The notes: generated by a model not told the origin, from the letters alone. A DNA stretch of 64,000 nucleotides from Granulicella arctica (GCF_013410065.1 NZ_JACCCW010000001.1:1297187-1361186), one strand, 5' to 3'; positions 31,294-41,407 are shown, numbered from the stretch's first letter. A program made the numbers and translations.

Positions 31294-34191
31294 TTACTGC
31301 AGTAGTGTTCCCTCTTCGGGGAGGGTTTTGGCTTCTTCGGGGGGGATGACTACGGCTGCTGCTACTTTGTCCTGGTCTTCGAGGTCGAGGAGTCGGACGC
31401 CCATGGTGCTGCGGCCGGCGGCGCGGACGCTCTTGGTGTCGATGCGGATGATCTTGCCGAACTGGCTGATGACCATCATCTCTGTTGTGTCGTCCACGAG
31501 CTGGATGCCGCTGACCTTGCCGATCTTCGGGGTGGTCTTCATGTTGATGACGCCCTTGCCGCCGCGGGACTGGAGGCGGTACTGATCGACGTCGGTGCGC
31601 TTGCCGTAGCCGTTCTCGCTGACGGAGAGGATGAGGCAGGGGGTGAGGCCGAGCTGTTTGTCGAGTTTCTCGAGCTTTGCGGTGGCCTCTTCGGAGATGG
31701 CGGGGGCGGCTAGTTCGCCGGGCTCGGCCAGCTCGAGGGGTTGAGCTGTGGTGGAGATGGTCGCTTCGTCGATGGCTGCTTCGACGAGGTCGGTGAGGCC
31801 CTTGGAGGCGGCTAGTTCGAGGCGGGTCTTGTTGCGGGCCTCGTTAGAGGGGGTGACGGCTGCTCCGATGACGTAGTCGCCCTTTTTGAGGGTGATGCCG
31901 CGGTTGCCGGTGGCGGGGCGGCCCATGGGGCGGAGGTCCTGCTCGTTGAAGCGGATGGCCATGCCGTCGTGGGTGGCGAGGAAGATGATCTGCTGGCCGT
32001 CGGTGATGCGGGCGGTGATGAGCTCGTCGTCCTTGTCGATGTTGATGGAGATGATGCCGCGGGACATGACGTTGGAGAAGTCCTTGAGGGGGGTCTTCTT
32101 GACGGTGCCGTTGCGGGTGGCGAAGAGGACGTACTTGTCGGCTTCGGTGAGGTCGCGGACGGGGAGGATGGTGACGACCTTCTCGCCGGGCTGGAGGTCG
32201 ATGAGCGAGGCCATGGCCTTGCCCTTGCCGACGGTGCCTACGTCGGGGACCTCGTAGACCTTGAGCCAGTAGACGCGGCCGGTGTTGGTGAAGCAGAGCA
32301 GGTAGGCGTGGGTCGAGTTGACGATGAGCTGGGCGACGAAGTCTTCGTCGCGGGTCTTCATGCCGATGCGCCCGGTGCCGCCGCGTCGCTGCTGGCGGTA
32401 GGTGGAGATGGGGGTGCGCTTGAGGTAGCCGGTGTTGGAGACGGTGACGGCGACCTGCTCGTCGGCGATGAGGTCTTCGAGGCCGAGCTCGGCGGTCTCG
32501 TCGAGGATGATGGTGCGGCGTGCGTCGCCGTACTTGGCCTTCACATCCTCAAGTTCCTGGACGATGACACGGCGGAGCTTGGGAGCGGAGGCGAGGATGG
32601 ACTCGTACTCGGCGATGTTGTCGCGGACGGCCTTGAGCTCGTTGAGGAGCTCGTCGATGGAGAGCTGGGTGAGGCGGTAGAGCTGCAGCTCGAGGATGGC
32701 GTCGATCTGGCGGTAGCTGAGGATGAGCGTGCCGGTGGTGGAGAAGGTCAGATCGACGTTGTACTTGCCGGGGTCGAGGGTGACGCCGGCGAGCTCGGTG
32801 CCGCGGAGGTTGATCGATTTGCCGGAGAAGTAGTTGTAGAGGCGCTCGCGGGCCTCGGGACGGCTGCCGGACTGGCGGATGATCTTGATGACGTTGTCGA
32901 GGTGATCGAGCGCGATCTGGTAGCCGAGGAGGATGTGTTCGCGGTCGCGGGCCTTGCTGAGGAGGAAGGCGGTGCGGCGGCGGACGACTTCGATGCGGTG
33001 GTCGAGGAAGGCGCGGATGGCCTGGTCGAGCGGGAGCTCCTTGGGCTGACCGTTGTGGACGGCCAGGAAGATCATGGAGAAGCTCTCCTGCATCTGGGTG
33101 TGCTTGTGGAGCTGGTTGAGGACGATCTGGTGCTCGGCGCCGCGCTTGAGGCCGATGACGATGCGCATGCCGTCACGGTCGGACTCGTCGCGGAACTCGT
33201 CGCGGGCGATGTCGGTGATGATGCCCTCGTTGACGAGCTCGGCGATGCGCTCGATGAGCTTGGCCTTGTTGACCTGGTAGGGGATCTCGGTGACGATGAT
33301 GGCCTGGCGTCCGCCGGAGATGTTTTCGATGGCGCACTTGGCGCGCATGATGAAGCGGCCACGGCCGGTCTTATAAGACTGCGGGATATTGGTGCGGCCG
33401 AAGAGGTAGCCGCCGGTGGGGAAGTCGGGGCCCTGGACGTGCTGGAGGACGAGGGCGAGGTCCGAGGTGGTGTCTTGCGGGGACTTCGAGATAAGCGAGA
33501 TGGCGGCGTTGACGATCTCGGTGAGGTTGTGGGGCGGGATGTTGGTCGCCATGCCGACGGCGATGCCGGAGCTGCCGTTGACGATGAGGTTCGGGATGCG
33601 CGAGGGGAGGACAGCGGGCTCGAGGGTGGACTCGTCGTAGTTGGGGACGAAGTCGACTGTGTCTGAGTCGATGTCGGAGAGCATCTCGCCTGCGATGCGG
33701 GTGAGACGGGACTCGGTGTAACGCATGGCGGCGGGTGGGTCGCCGTCGACGGAGCCGAAGTTGCCCTGGCCGTCGACCATGGGGTAGCGGAGCGAGAAGG
33801 GCTGGGCCAGGCGGACCATGGTGTCGTAGATGGCGGAGTCGCCGTGGGGATGGTAGTTGCCCATGACGTGGCCGACGACCTTGGCGGACTTGGTGTACTT
33901 CTTGTTGAACTGGAGGCCCATCTCCTGCATGCCGTAGAGGATGCGGCGGTGCACGGGCTTGAGGCCGTCACGGACATCGGGGAGCGCACGCCCGATGATG
34001 ACGGACATGGAGTAGTCGAGATACGACCGGCGCATCTCGTCCTCTATATTGATGGACAACATATTGAGCGCGCCGCGACCCTGGGGGGTGGTCGGGGTGT
34101 CGGGAGGGCTGCCTGCCGGTGGTGGGGCGTTGGAGGCGGCGTCTTGCGGGGAGGGGTTTTGCGGGTCTTGCGGAAAGAGATCGTCAGCCAT
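31294..34191 (-). CDS. gyrA: DNA gyrase subunit A
   Basis: A 965-residue subunit, longer than the usual 820-890. After a Pro/Gln-rich N-terminal extension of about 40 residues come [34 protein letters not shown] and catalytic Y158 in AMRYTESRL. The quinolone-resistance region reads [14 protein letters not shown]. The C-terminal beta-pinwheel has the GyrA box as Q601-RRGGTG607, where Thr606 replaces the usual Lys/Arg, and a second RGGKG motif near residue 900. An insert of about 60 acidic/helical residues ([19 protein letters not shown] ...) sits between blades. gyrB is not adjacent. The initiator ATG follows a hairpin leader. Confidence 0.96.
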   Translation of the reverse strand: MADDLFPQDPQNPSPQDAASNAPPPAGSPPDTPTTPQGRGALNMLSINIEDEMRRSYLDYSMSVIIGRALPDVRDGLKPVHRRILYGMQEMGLQFNKKYTKSAKVVGHVMGNYHPHGDSAIYDTMVRLAQPFSLRYPMVDGQGNFGSVDGDPPAAMRYTESRLTRIAGEMLSDIDSDTVDFVPNYDESTLEPAVLPSRIPNLIVNGSSGIAVGMATNIPPHNLTEIVNAAISLISKSPQDTTSDLALVLQHVQGPDFPTGGYLFGRTNIPQSYKTGRGRFIMRAKCAIENISGGRQAIIVTEIPYQVNKAKLIERIAELVNEGIITDIARDEFRDESDRDGMRIVIGLKRGAEHQIVLNQLHKHTQMQESFSMIFLAVHNGQPKELPLDQAIRAFLDHRIEVVRRRTAFLLSKARDREHILLGYQIALDHLDNVIKIIRQSGSRPEARERLYNYFSGKSINLRGTELAGVTLDPGKYNVDLTFSTTGTLILSYRQIDAILELQLYRLTQLSIDELLNELKAVRDNIAEYESILASAPKLRRVIVQELEDVKAKYGDARRTIILDETAELGLEDLIADEQVAVTVSNTGYLKRTPISTYRQQRRGGTGRIGMKTRDEDFVAQLIVNSTHAYLLCFTNTGRVYWLKVYEVPDVGTVGKGKAMASLIDLQPGEKVVTILPVRDLTEADKYVLFATRNGTVKKTPLKDFSNVMSRGIISINIDKDDELITARITDGQQIIFLATHDGMAIRFNEQDLRPMGRPATGNRGITLKKGDYVIGAAVTPSNEARNKTRLELAASKGLTDLVEAAIDEATISTTAQPLELAEPGELAAPAISEEATAKLEKLDKQLGLTPCLILSVSENGYGKRTDVDQYRLQSRGGKGVINMKTTPKIGKVSGIQLVDDTTEMMVISQFGKIIRIDTKSVRAAGRSTMGVRLLDLEDQDKVAAAVVIPPEEAKTLPEEGTLLQ

Positions 34192-34593
34192 GGTTTATCC
34201 CTCTATTATAGAGGGTTTTGCGGGGATGAGATACGAGTTCGGAGTGATGTTGGGCTGGTTGGATGAGAGGGGATTTTAGCTGGGGGTGAGTGGTGGTGGG
34301 GCAGGCTGGAATGTTTGTGGGTTCGTTGAAACTAGTTGACCGGCATCTACGGTTTTTAGGATAGCTGTGACTGAAAAGTATAAGAATTCAAGGAGCTCTC
34401 CTTGTTATTGTCATTTGACGACACAGTAACCTCTCTGAAATGAATGGGCTGGGCGCTATTCGCACGAGAGCGCTATTGGCATGCGGAGTGCAACATGTGT
34501 CTGAGTCCGTTCCTCAACTTTCTGCCCGCGCTTGGTGCGAGAGTCCAGACATGATTGAGGAAGTCGGTGACCATTTTTAGGGAGAACAGCCGG
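34192..34593. other. Gene-free stretch between gyrA and TonB-receptor starts
   Basis: About 400 bases in a divergent arrangement, so it must hold promoters for both genes. It contains the small hairpin at 34199-34215 and AT-rich stretches around 34370-34440. No gene and no clear -35/-10 pair for the TonB receptor could be assigned. Confidence 0.6.
34199..34215 (-). promoter_or_regulatory. Hairpin with TATAAT core in the gyrA leader
   Basis: CCCTCTA-TTA-TAGAGGG, read on the minus strand, contains TATAAT about 15 bases before the gyrA ATG. It could be the -10 box of a nearly leaderless promoter, a small regulatory hairpin, or both; no good -35 is seen 17 bases further upstream. Confidence 0.4.
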
Positions 34594-37500
34594 ATGAAGA
34601 AGTTATTGGGACTTGGAGTGCTGACACTTGCAACCGCAGTGTTTAGCTACGGGCAGGCGATCTCGGTTAACGGCGGATCGATTGCTGGTACGATCACGGA
34701 TTCAACCGGAGCTGTTCTTCCAAACGCGGCTGTAGTGATCAAAAGTACAGATACGGGCTATATCAAATCTCTGACGAGCGATTCAGCCGGTTTCTATAGC
34801 GTCGGGCCTCTGAACCCTGGCAGCTATACGGTTACGGTGACCGACTCCGGATTCCAGACTTTGCAGGTGAAGACGGTTGTGCGAACCGGTACGGTTACAA
34901 CCGGTAGCTTCAAGCTGACGATCGGCCAATCCTCGGAGACGATCGAGGTGAGTGCAGGAGCGTTGCAGGTCAATACTGAGCAGATTGGCGTCTCGGGTGT
35001 CATTGACCGCGAGCAGATCGACTCGCTTCCGGTCAACGGTCGCAATATTATGGACTATGCGCAGCTCCAGCCTGGAGTGATCATGCAGGCTGGCCAGTCG
35101 TTCGATCCTACCAAGGCGGGTTACTCAGCTATTTCGGTGAGTGGTGTCGGTGGACGTACGACGCGCATCCTTCTGGATGGGCAGGACATTACCGATGAGA
35201 CTGTCGGTACGACGATCTTCAATGTTCCGGCTGGTGTCGTGCAGGAGTTCCAGCTCAATCGCTCGACGCAGGACGTGTCGGGTGAGGTGACGTCGACGGG
35301 GCAGGTGCTTGTTTCGACTCAGTCGGGTACTAATGGCTATCATGGCAATGGGTTCTACAACTTCCAGGATGCCCGCGCGGGTGCTGCGGATGTAGGTGGG
35401 TTACAGGCACCTTTCCAACGCAACCAGTTTGGCGGTTACTTCGGGGGCCCGATCATCAAGGACAAGCTCTTCTTCTTCGGCGGACTCGAGCGGATCAAGC
35501 AGTCGGAAGAAGATGTTGCGCTTGGCGCGAGCCCCGCGTTCTCGTCGATTCTCTCGGCGTTTCCATTCGTTCCTGCACCGTTCCACGATACCTTCAGCAT
35601 GGGGCGTCTGGACTACAACGGTCCCAGAGGAATCCATCTTTTCGTACGCGGTGCCTATAGCGTCAATTCCGACTTCGCAACCTTCGGTGCAAATCCTTAT
35701 TCGGTTTATGAGAACAGGGACAACGTTCCGGCAATCGTTGGCGGAGCCGACTTCACCAGCGGCAGGTTTACGCACTCGTTCCGTGGCGGCTATGAGAAGT
35801 TCCATAACCTTCTCCAGGATGGAACCGCTGCATTGGGGAACTCGATCTACAATCCGTCCACAAGTGCCGCAAACCAGATCACGCTAATTGGCAGCATCAG
35901 TGCCGGACCCAACGACCTTGCGCCGCAGGGGACATACCAGACTGACAAGCAGTTCCGTTATGACGGTACCTGGACCAAGGGGGCTCACTCGATCAAGTTC
36001 GGTTTTGATATGAACCGTCTGGCCAGCGGAGGGTTTGCCGATTTCTATGGACCCTCTCTCGTTACAGCGCTAAGCGCTACTCCTGGCAATCTGGTTGGGG
36101 CGGACGCATCGAATCCACTTGACTATGTTGCGCAGTTTTATCTCATCGGTAACGGAAATGGCCTCTTCTCAGAGCGCCCTGGCTTTGGTCTGTCCGGCGG
36201 TCTCTCTCCGAGTTGGCGGTTTGGAGCTTATGTCGCCGATACCTGGAAGGTAAGCACGTTCCTCACGCTTACTGGCGGTCTACGCTGGAGCGTCGATACG
36301 GACCGTGCCAACCAAGATCTGGCTACCCCGCTCTGCTCGACGGTTGATCCCTCTCTACAGTTTGCCGGATGCACGGGAAATACCCCGTTGTTCGATCAAT
36401 ATCAGGCTGGTCTAGGCGTTAGGACGCATCAGCCCTATGCCAACTTCGGACCTCAGGCGGGATTCAACTTCAGCCCTGGTGACCATAAGATGTCTCTGCG
36501 TGGAGGCATCGGTATCTTCTATGAGAGCAGCGTATTCAACAACACTGGGAATTCGCGCACTGAGTCCGTCAATGCCGATTTCCCGTCCTTCAACTATGCT
36601 CAGGCAAATGCCGGAGGAACGAGCATTAACCTGCCAGGCTATGGGGTAGTGACTGCGGCGCCGGACGGAACGCCTGTCTCCACTATCCTCAATGAAGCGA
36701 TCGGTCAAGCTGCACCAGAGATCAATGCCATCAAGGCTGAGTATCAGTTGGCAGTGAAGGGTGTTGCAGGACCCAATCCCTCTTACATTGGTACTGGAAG
36801 TGGCCTCTACGCGAATAATCTCTATGCAGGTCCGTACAAGAGCCCATACTCGATTCAGTTCAACGGCGGAATTCAGCGTGAACTTTCCAAGGGACTGGTC
36901 TTTAGCGCCGATTACGTCCACAATGCGACGCTCAAGGTTCCGCTCACCCAGGATGTCAACCACAACGGCGCGGCGCGGACTTTAAATGTTGCCGCGGCGC
37001 AGAATGCTATTGCAGCGACTTTAGCTGCTTGTGGAGTAACTTCAGTGGCAGTTGCGGTCGGTCCTTATGGTTGCCCCGGTCTCCATCCGGCTGGACCGGG
37101 CACGGCGGTTGGTTCGGCGACGATCCAAGACTTCGCAGGTAAGGGTCTGGATTCGGGCGCTGTATACCTTCAAGGAGCCTCAGCCTCTGCCTTCGGTCTG
37201 ACGCCGAATACGGGTGCTGCATTTGCAGGCATCAATCCCAACGTTGGTTCGGGTAAGTTCATCCTTCCTATTGGACGCTCCGGGTATGACGCACTCCAGA
37301 TGGTTCTTCAGCAGCAGAAGGCACACCCTGCTCCCGGCATCGTGAGCAGCAACTTCCAGATCTCTTACTCGCTGTCGCGCAGCGTTGGCTCTAACGCAGG
37401 CACAACTAATCCCGCCGATCAGTTTTTCGCTGGGGCTCCTTCCTGGGATAATGATGATCCGAATCGCTATATCGGCCGCAGCCCTCTCGACCACACGAAC

Positions 37501-38196
37501 GAGTTGAGCTTTGGCGGAAGTCTTGCCGTCAAGTACGGCGTAAATGTCGCGATGATTGGGCACTTCTTCTCCGCACCCGCGGCCTCTCTCATTCTCGATG
37601 CTACCTCCGGCCCGACAGCACAGATCTTTCAGACGGATGTGAACGGGGACGGTAATACTGTGGGTCCACTCGTCCCGGGAACGGGTCCTGGCTACTATGA
37701 GCATCAAGTCAAGGGTGCGAGCCTCAATACAGTGATCAACAGATACAACTCCACGTTCGCCGGTGCGCCCACGCCAGCGGGTCAGGCATTGATCGCAGCC
37801 GGTCTCTTCACCCAACAACAGCTCTCTGCGGCGGGAGGAGTTCAGCAGGCGATTGCTTCTGCTCCCAGCAATCCACTGAACAATGCGGCTCTTCGTACCT
37901 TCGACCTGAGTGCTAACTACCCGATCCACTTCAGCCGCTTCCGTGAGGGCCTGAGCCTGGTTCCGGGGATCGCAGTCTATAACATCTTCAACATGAGTAA
38001 CTTTGGCTCTATTCCGGGCATTAATGGAGTTGCAGCAGGAACCCTGCTGAACGTTGCGGATGCCGGCCAGCCTGGATACTATAATGGCCCTAGCGATCAG
38101 GCTACGCTCAACCAGGCTAGGACGGTGCGCAACTCGGGTACGTTCGATCAAGGTGGTCCGCGTACGACTGAGTTCCAGTTGAAGCTCAACTTCTAA
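34594..38196 (+). CDS. Oar-like TonB-dependent receptor with carboxypeptidase-regulatory domain
   Basis: A receptor of about 1200 residues. Signal peptide (LLGLGVLTLATAVFSYG), then a CarboxypepD_reg-like beta sandwich (GGSIAGTITDSTGAVLPNAAVVIKS ... AGFYSVGPLNPGSYTVTVTDSGF), a TonB plug (DREQIDSLPVNGRNIMDYAQLQPGV) and a large outer-membrane barrel ending in TTEFQLKLNF with a terminal Phe. This is the abundant acidobacterial receptor class, thought to take up large glycans or other polymers; the cargo here is unknown. ATG 34594 has AGGGAG upstream; a longer ATG at 34555 would place charged sequence before the signal. A UUCG-loop terminator follows. Confidence 0.92.
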   Translation: MKKLLGLGVLTLATAVFSYGQAISVNGGSIAGTITDSTGAVLPNAAVVIKSTDTGYIKSLTSDSAGFYSVGPLNPGSYTVTVTDSGFQTLQVKTVVRTGTVTTGSFKLTIGQSSETIEVSAGALQVNTEQIGVSGVIDREQIDSLPVNGRNIMDYAQLQPGVIMQAGQSFDPTKAGYSAISVSGVGGRTTRILLDGQDITDETVGTTIFNVPAGVVQEFQLNRSTQDVSGEVTSTGQVLVSTQSGTNGYHGNGFYNFQDARAGAADVGGLQAPFQRNQFGGYFGGPIIKDKLFFFGGLERIKQSEEDVALGASPAFSSILSAFPFVPAPFHDTFSMGRLDYNGPRGIHLFVRGAYSVNSDFATFGANPYSVYENRDNVPAIVGGADFTSGRFTHSFRGGYEKFHNLLQDGTAALGNSIYNPSTSAANQITLIGSISAGPNDLAPQGTYQTDKQFRYDGTWTKGAHSIKFGFDMNRLASGGFADFYGPSLVTALSATPGNLVGADASNPLDYVAQFYLIGNGNGLFSERPGFGLSGGLSPSWRFGAYVADTWKVSTFLTLTGGLRWSVDTDRANQDLATPLCSTVDPSLQFAGCTGNTPLFDQYQAGLGVRTHQPYANFGPQAGFNFSPGDHKMSLRGGIGIFYESSVFNNTGNSRTESVNADFPSFNYAQANAGGTSINLPGYGVVTAAPDGTPVSTILNEAIGQAAPEINAIKAEYQLAVKGVAGPNPSYIGTGSGLYANNLYAGPYKSPYSIQFNGGIQRELSKGLVFSADYVHNATLKVPLTQDVNHNGAARTLNVAAAQNAIAATLAACGVTSVAVAVGPYGCPGLHPAGPGTAVGSATIQDFAGKGLDSGAVYLQGASASAFGLTPNTGAAFAGINPNVGSGKFILPIGRSGYDALQMVLQQQKAHPAPGIVSSNFQISYSLSRSVGSNAGTTNPADQFFAGAPSWDNDDPNRYIGRSPLDHTNELSFGGSLAVKYGVNVAMIGHFFSAPAASLILDATSGPTAQIFQTDVNGDGNTVGPLVPGTGPGYYEHQVKGASLNTVINRYNSTFAGAPTPAGQALIAAGLFTQQQLSAAGGVQQAIASAPSNPLNNAALRTFDLSANYPIHFSRFREGLSLVPGIAVYNIFNMSNFGSIPGINGVAAGTLLNVADAGQPGYYNGPSDQATLNQARTVRNSGTFDQGGPRTTEFQLKLNF

Positions 38197-38219
38197 CCTG
38201 TTTCTGGCAACATGATTCG

Positions 38220-38255
38220 AATGGCGGGGAGCTTCGGCTCTCCGCCATTTTTCTT
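38220..38255 (+). terminator. Intrinsic terminator with UUCG tetraloop
   Basis: AATGGCGGGGAGC, TTCG loop, GCTCTCCGCCATT (one G-U pair) followed by TTTCTTTT. It lies 23 bases after the Oar-like receptor stop. Confidence 0.92.
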
Positions 38256-38414
38256 TTAAGCAAAATGCTCGAGAGGATGCAGTAAGGGCTTTTCAATATC
38301 AGACTGATGTGGTCTTATATGTATATAAGACTTACTTGGTCCGAGATTTGAAGGCTGCTTTCCGACTACTTCGGGGGGCGCTCGGACGTTGAGTGACTAC
38401 GAGGAGATTCGGTG

Positions 38415-41048
38415 ATGAAGCAGGTGCAGTTGAAGGCGGTTCTTGAGGCGAAGCAGCGGGCGCGGGTGAACGGTAACGGTGGGTTTTCTGGTTCTAGATT
38501 TACTGGTTCTAAGGGGTGGTTGGCGGTGGGGACGCTGGCGGCGGCGGCGATTGGGAGTGCTGTGCCGGCGATCGCGGCTGCGAGTGTGGTTGCGAAGGAT
38601 GGTGGGGTGAGTGGGCAGACGATCTCTCCAGAGGCGAATCTGCCGGTGCGTCGGTTCAGCATTGCGGCGGGTGGGCTTGAGGAGGCGCTGAAGTCGTATG
38701 AGGTGACGTCGGGGCTGAAGATCAAGCTGACGGTTCCGGTGGGGACGCTGGCGGGGTTTGAGACGAAGGGGGTGTCGGGGCTGCTGGCTTCGGGTGAGGC
38801 GCTGGGCAAGCTGCTGGAGGGAACGGGGCTGAGCTACCGGCTGGATGGGGAGTCGACGCTGGTGGTGGGGTTGCAGGCGTCGGCGGATGTGTCGGTGACG
38901 GCGCAGCAGGCGATGCCGTTGACGCGGTTTACGGAGTCGCTGACGGAGACGCCGCAGTCGATTACGGTGGTGCCGCAGTTTGTGTTGCAAGAGCAGGGGG
39001 TGTCGACGCTGCGGGACTCGCTGCGGAACGTGCCGGGGATCAGCCTGGCGGCGGGTGAGGGTGGAGCGCAGGGCGATAACCTGACGATCCGCGGATTTAC
39101 GGCGCGGAACGATATTTTTCTGGATGGGATTCGGGATTTTGGAAGCTACTACCGGGATTCGTTCAACTATGAGCAGGTGGAGGCGCTGGAGGGTCCGGCC
39201 GGCATCGAGTTCGGACGCGGATCGACGGGTGGCGTGATCAACCAGGAGAGCAAGGTTCCGGAGCAACGGAAGTTCATTACGGGCGGCGTGGAGCTGGGAA
39301 CGGACCTGACGCGACGGGTGACGGTGGATGTGAACCAGCCGCTGGGCAAGATTGCGAGCGGCCCGATGGCGGGCGGCGGGGCGGCGTTCCGGCTGAATGT
39401 GATGGGCGACGAGGCGAACATCGCGGGGCGGGATGTGGTGGAGAACAAGCGGTTCGGCGTAGCTCCATCGCTAAGTGTAGGGATGGGGTCGCCGACGCGG
39501 GCGACGCTGAGCTATGTGCATCTGGGCGAGAACGATATTCCGGACTATGGGATTCCGTGGTTGCTGAACAAGCCTGCGGCGGCGGCGCGCAGCTCGTACT
39601 ACGGGTTCCGGCATGGGAATTTTCTGAATACGCATGACGACATCGTGACGCTGAAGGTGGAGCATGACATGGATGAGCATGTGAGCCTGCGGAGTTTGTC
39701 GCGGTTTGCGAACTATCCGCGGAATGCGCAGATCACGGAGCCGCAGGTGTGCTCGAATGGGGCGATCTCGACGGCTGCGGCGACGTATGGGCAGTTGCTG
39801 GCGCCGACGTCGTCGCTGAACTCGGCGCAGCTTTGCCAGTACAACGGGGCTACCGATCCGAGCACGATTCTGGTGAACCGGAACCAGATTACGGTGAAGA
39901 GCCACGAGAGTGATCTGTGGCAGCAGGATGAGGCGGTGCTGCACTTCAAGCTCTTTGGGGTGGGGCAGTCAATGGTGCTAGGGATGGAGGGTGGACGTGA
40001 GACTTCAAACCCGACGCGCTTCACGTTTACGGGTGTTCCGTCGGCTACGCTGATTAATCCGAATGAGGATCTGGCGTTTGCGGGCACGGGGACGGTAAGC
40101 ACGATTACGCATCTGGCGTCGGATAGCGGCGGTGTCTACTTTATCGACACGATGAAGCTGGGGCGGTATATCGACCTGAGCGGTGGCGTGCGGTATGACT
40201 ACTTCTACACGCAGCAGCGGCAGTACACGGCGAGCACGGGAGTGAACTTGTTCCTGCACCGCGTGGACAAGCAGCCGTCGTACCGGGCGGCGTTTGTGGT
40301 GAAGCCGAATGAGCATGGCAGCGTTTACTTCGACTATGGGACGAGCTTTAATCCGTCGGCAGAGGCGCTGTCGCTGTCGGTGTCGACGGCGGTGTTGCCG
40401 CCGGAGGAGAACGAGACGTATGAGGTGGGTACGAAGTGGGACATGCTGCATGAGCGGCTGACGGTGGCGGGGGCGCTGTTCCACACGGTGAAGGACAATG
40501 CGAAGGAGACGTCTCCGGCGAACTCGACGATTACGGTGCTGGCGGGTAATCAGTTGGTGAAGGGCGCGCAGATGTCGGTGACGGGGCGGCTGGGACGCGA
40601 CTTCGATGTGATCGGAGGGTATGCGTATCTGGACAGCAAGGTGATCGCGTCGATGTACTTCCCGAATGCGATTGGGGCTCCGCTGGCGAATGTGCCGAAG
40701 CAGACGTTCAACGCGTGGCTGACGCATGGGCTGGGGCTGCGGATTCAGGGCGGCCTGGGCGGGAACTATGTGGCGTCGCGAACGGCTAGCTCGACGATTC
40801 CGTATGTGGCGACGGCGTGGGTGGGGACGACTCCCGCGAACGCGGTGGTGACGGCTACGGCGTTGAAGCAGGTGCCGGGGTACTGGGCGTTCAATGGCGT
40901 GATCCGGCGGCCGTTGGGCGAGCGGTTTGAGGCTCAGGTGAATGTGAACAATATTCTGAACCGGTACTTTATTGATGAGCCGCATCCGAGCCATTTGGTT
41001 CCGGGGGCTGGGCGGAGTGCCTTGTTTGGGGTGAACTATAAGTTCTAA
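38415..41048 (+). CDS. STN-domain TonB-dependent siderophore receptor
   Basis: A receptor of about 877 residues. The signal peptide is preceded by a long basic n-region (KAVLEAKQRARVNGNGG), with the hydrophobic core WLAVGTLAAAAIGSAVPAIAAA. An STN domain (residues about 80-155; FSIAAGGLEEALKSYEVTSGLKIKL ... GLSYRLDGESTLVV) is followed by the TonB box-like region, the plug (TPQSITVVPQFVLQEQGVSTLRDSLRNVPGISL ... NLTIRGFTARNDIFLDGIRDFGSY) and a barrel ending in Phe. The family carries ferric siderophores such as catecholates; the next gene is a PiuC-type hydroxylase, a usual partner. ATG 38415 or GTG 38412 start. Confidence 0.92.
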   Translation: MKQVQLKAVLEAKQRARVNGNGGFSGSRFTGSKGWLAVGTLAAAAIGSAVPAIAAASVVAKDGGVSGQTISPEANLPVRRFSIAAGGLEEALKSYEVTSGLKIKLTVPVGTLAGFETKGVSGLLASGEALGKLLEGTGLSYRLDGESTLVVGLQASADVSVTAQQAMPLTRFTESLTETPQSITVVPQFVLQEQGVSTLRDSLRNVPGISLAAGEGGAQGDNLTIRGFTARNDIFLDGIRDFGSYYRDSFNYEQVEALEGPAGIEFGRGSTGGVINQESKVPEQRKFITGGVELGTDLTRRVTVDVNQPLGKIASGPMAGGGAAFRLNVMGDEANIAGRDVVENKRFGVAPSLSVGMGSPTRATLSYVHLGENDIPDYGIPWLLNKPAAAARSSYYGFRHGNFLNTHDDIVTLKVEHDMDEHVSLRSLSRFANYPRNAQITEPQVCSNGAISTAAATYGQLLAPTSSLNSAQLCQYNGATDPSTILVNRNQITVKSHESDLWQQDEAVLHFKLFGVGQSMVLGMEGGRETSNPTRFTFTGVPSATLINPNEDLAFAGTGTVSTITHLASDSGGVYFIDTMKLGRYIDLSGGVRYDYFYTQQRQYTASTGVNLFLHRVDKQPSYRAAFVVKPNEHGSVYFDYGTSFNPSAEALSLSVSTAVLPPEENETYEVGTKWDMLHERLTVAGALFHTVKDNAKETSPANSTITVLAGNQLVKGAQMSVTGRLGRDFDVIGGYAYLDSKVIASMYFPNAIGAPLANVPKQTFNAWLTHGLGLRIQGGLGGNYVASRTASSTIPYVATAWVGTTPANAVVTATALKQVPGYWAFNGVIRRPLGERFEAQVNVNNILNRYFIDEPHPSHLVPGAGRSALFGVNYKF

Positions 41049-41072
41049 GGTAAGGGCGAAGTGCAGATGCTT

Positions 41073-41101
41073 GTCATCCTTCCTCTACGAGGAAGGATGA
41101 C
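41073..41101 (+). terminator. Hairpin after the siderophore receptor
   Basis: A perfect 13-bp inverted repeat, GTCATCCTTCCTC-TAC-GAGGAAGGATGAC, 24 bases after the stop. The GGATGAC arm matches the end of the family A repeat, so it may be a derived element rather than a dedicated terminator. Confidence 0.6.
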
Positions 41102-41126
41102 AGGTTAAAACAGACAACTGCAAAAA

Positions 41127-41176
41127 CAACCGCAGGTCCTTCGACTCCGTGCTTCGCACTTCGCTCAGGATGACAG
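41127..41176. repeat. Dispersed repeat family A, long variant
   Basis: CAACCGCAGGTCCTTCGAC, a GTGCTTCGCAC hairpin insert, TTCGCTCAGGATGACAG. The insert is a palindrome absent from the short copies. Confidence 0.85.
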
Positions 41177-41197
41177 TTTTTTGGGGCTGGTTGAAAA

Positions 41198-41239
41198 GAG
41201 CAAGAGCAAGAGCAAGAGCAACTGCAACTGCAACTGCAA
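41198..41239. repeat. Hexanucleotide array (GAGCAA)4(CTGCAA)3
   Basis: Seven consecutive NNGCAA-type hexamers in two homogeneous blocks run directly into the CAACCGCAGG start of a family A repeat. Degenerate CAA-every-six tracks precede most other family A copies. Confidence 0.92.
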
Positions 41240-41286
41240 CCGCAGGTCCTTCGACTGAGTGCTGCGCACTACGCTCAGGATGACAG
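41237..41286. repeat. Dispersed repeat family A, long variant
   Basis: CAACCGCAGGTCCTTCGAC, insert GAGTGCTGCGCACT, ACGCTCAGGATGACAG. Compared with the copy 110 bases upstream the insert differs but is again palindromic. Confidence 0.85.
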
Positions 41287-41309
41287 ATTTTTATGTATGT
41301 TGGGGAAGA

Positions 41310-41375
41310 GCGGTCGCGCTTTCGCGCGATGCCCACCTTAGCGACGGTGAGACTGTCGCTAAGATGGGGCACCCG
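41310..41375. repeat. Dispersed palindromic repeat, family C, copy 2
   Basis: GATGCCCACCTTAGCGAC, GGTGAGACT loop, GTCGCTAAGATGGGGCACCC, with a perfect 9-bp stem (CTTAGCGAC/GTCGCTAAG). Second copy of the element at 1343-1407. Confidence 0.88.
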
Positions 41376-41407
41376 GTTTGTGGCGGGTTGGATTCGAGGA
41401 GATTCGT

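Larger units (their letters stand above)
41049..41407. other. Repeat-packed gene-free stretch
   Basis: About 359 bases holding, in order, a terminator hairpin (41073-41101), a family A repeat (41127-41176), a hexamer array (41198-41239), a second family A repeat (41237-41286) and a family C palindrome (41310-41375). No gene. Confidence 0.85.

Noticed and set aside
31969..33666. 565-residue plus-strand frame opposite gyrA
   Set aside because: Same kind of acidic shadow frame; gyrA is unmistakable on the other strand.
41198..41239. Hexamer array as a coding repeat (Gln/Glu tract)
   Set aside because: It lies in a gene-free stretch between a terminator and repeats, with no open frame of gene character.
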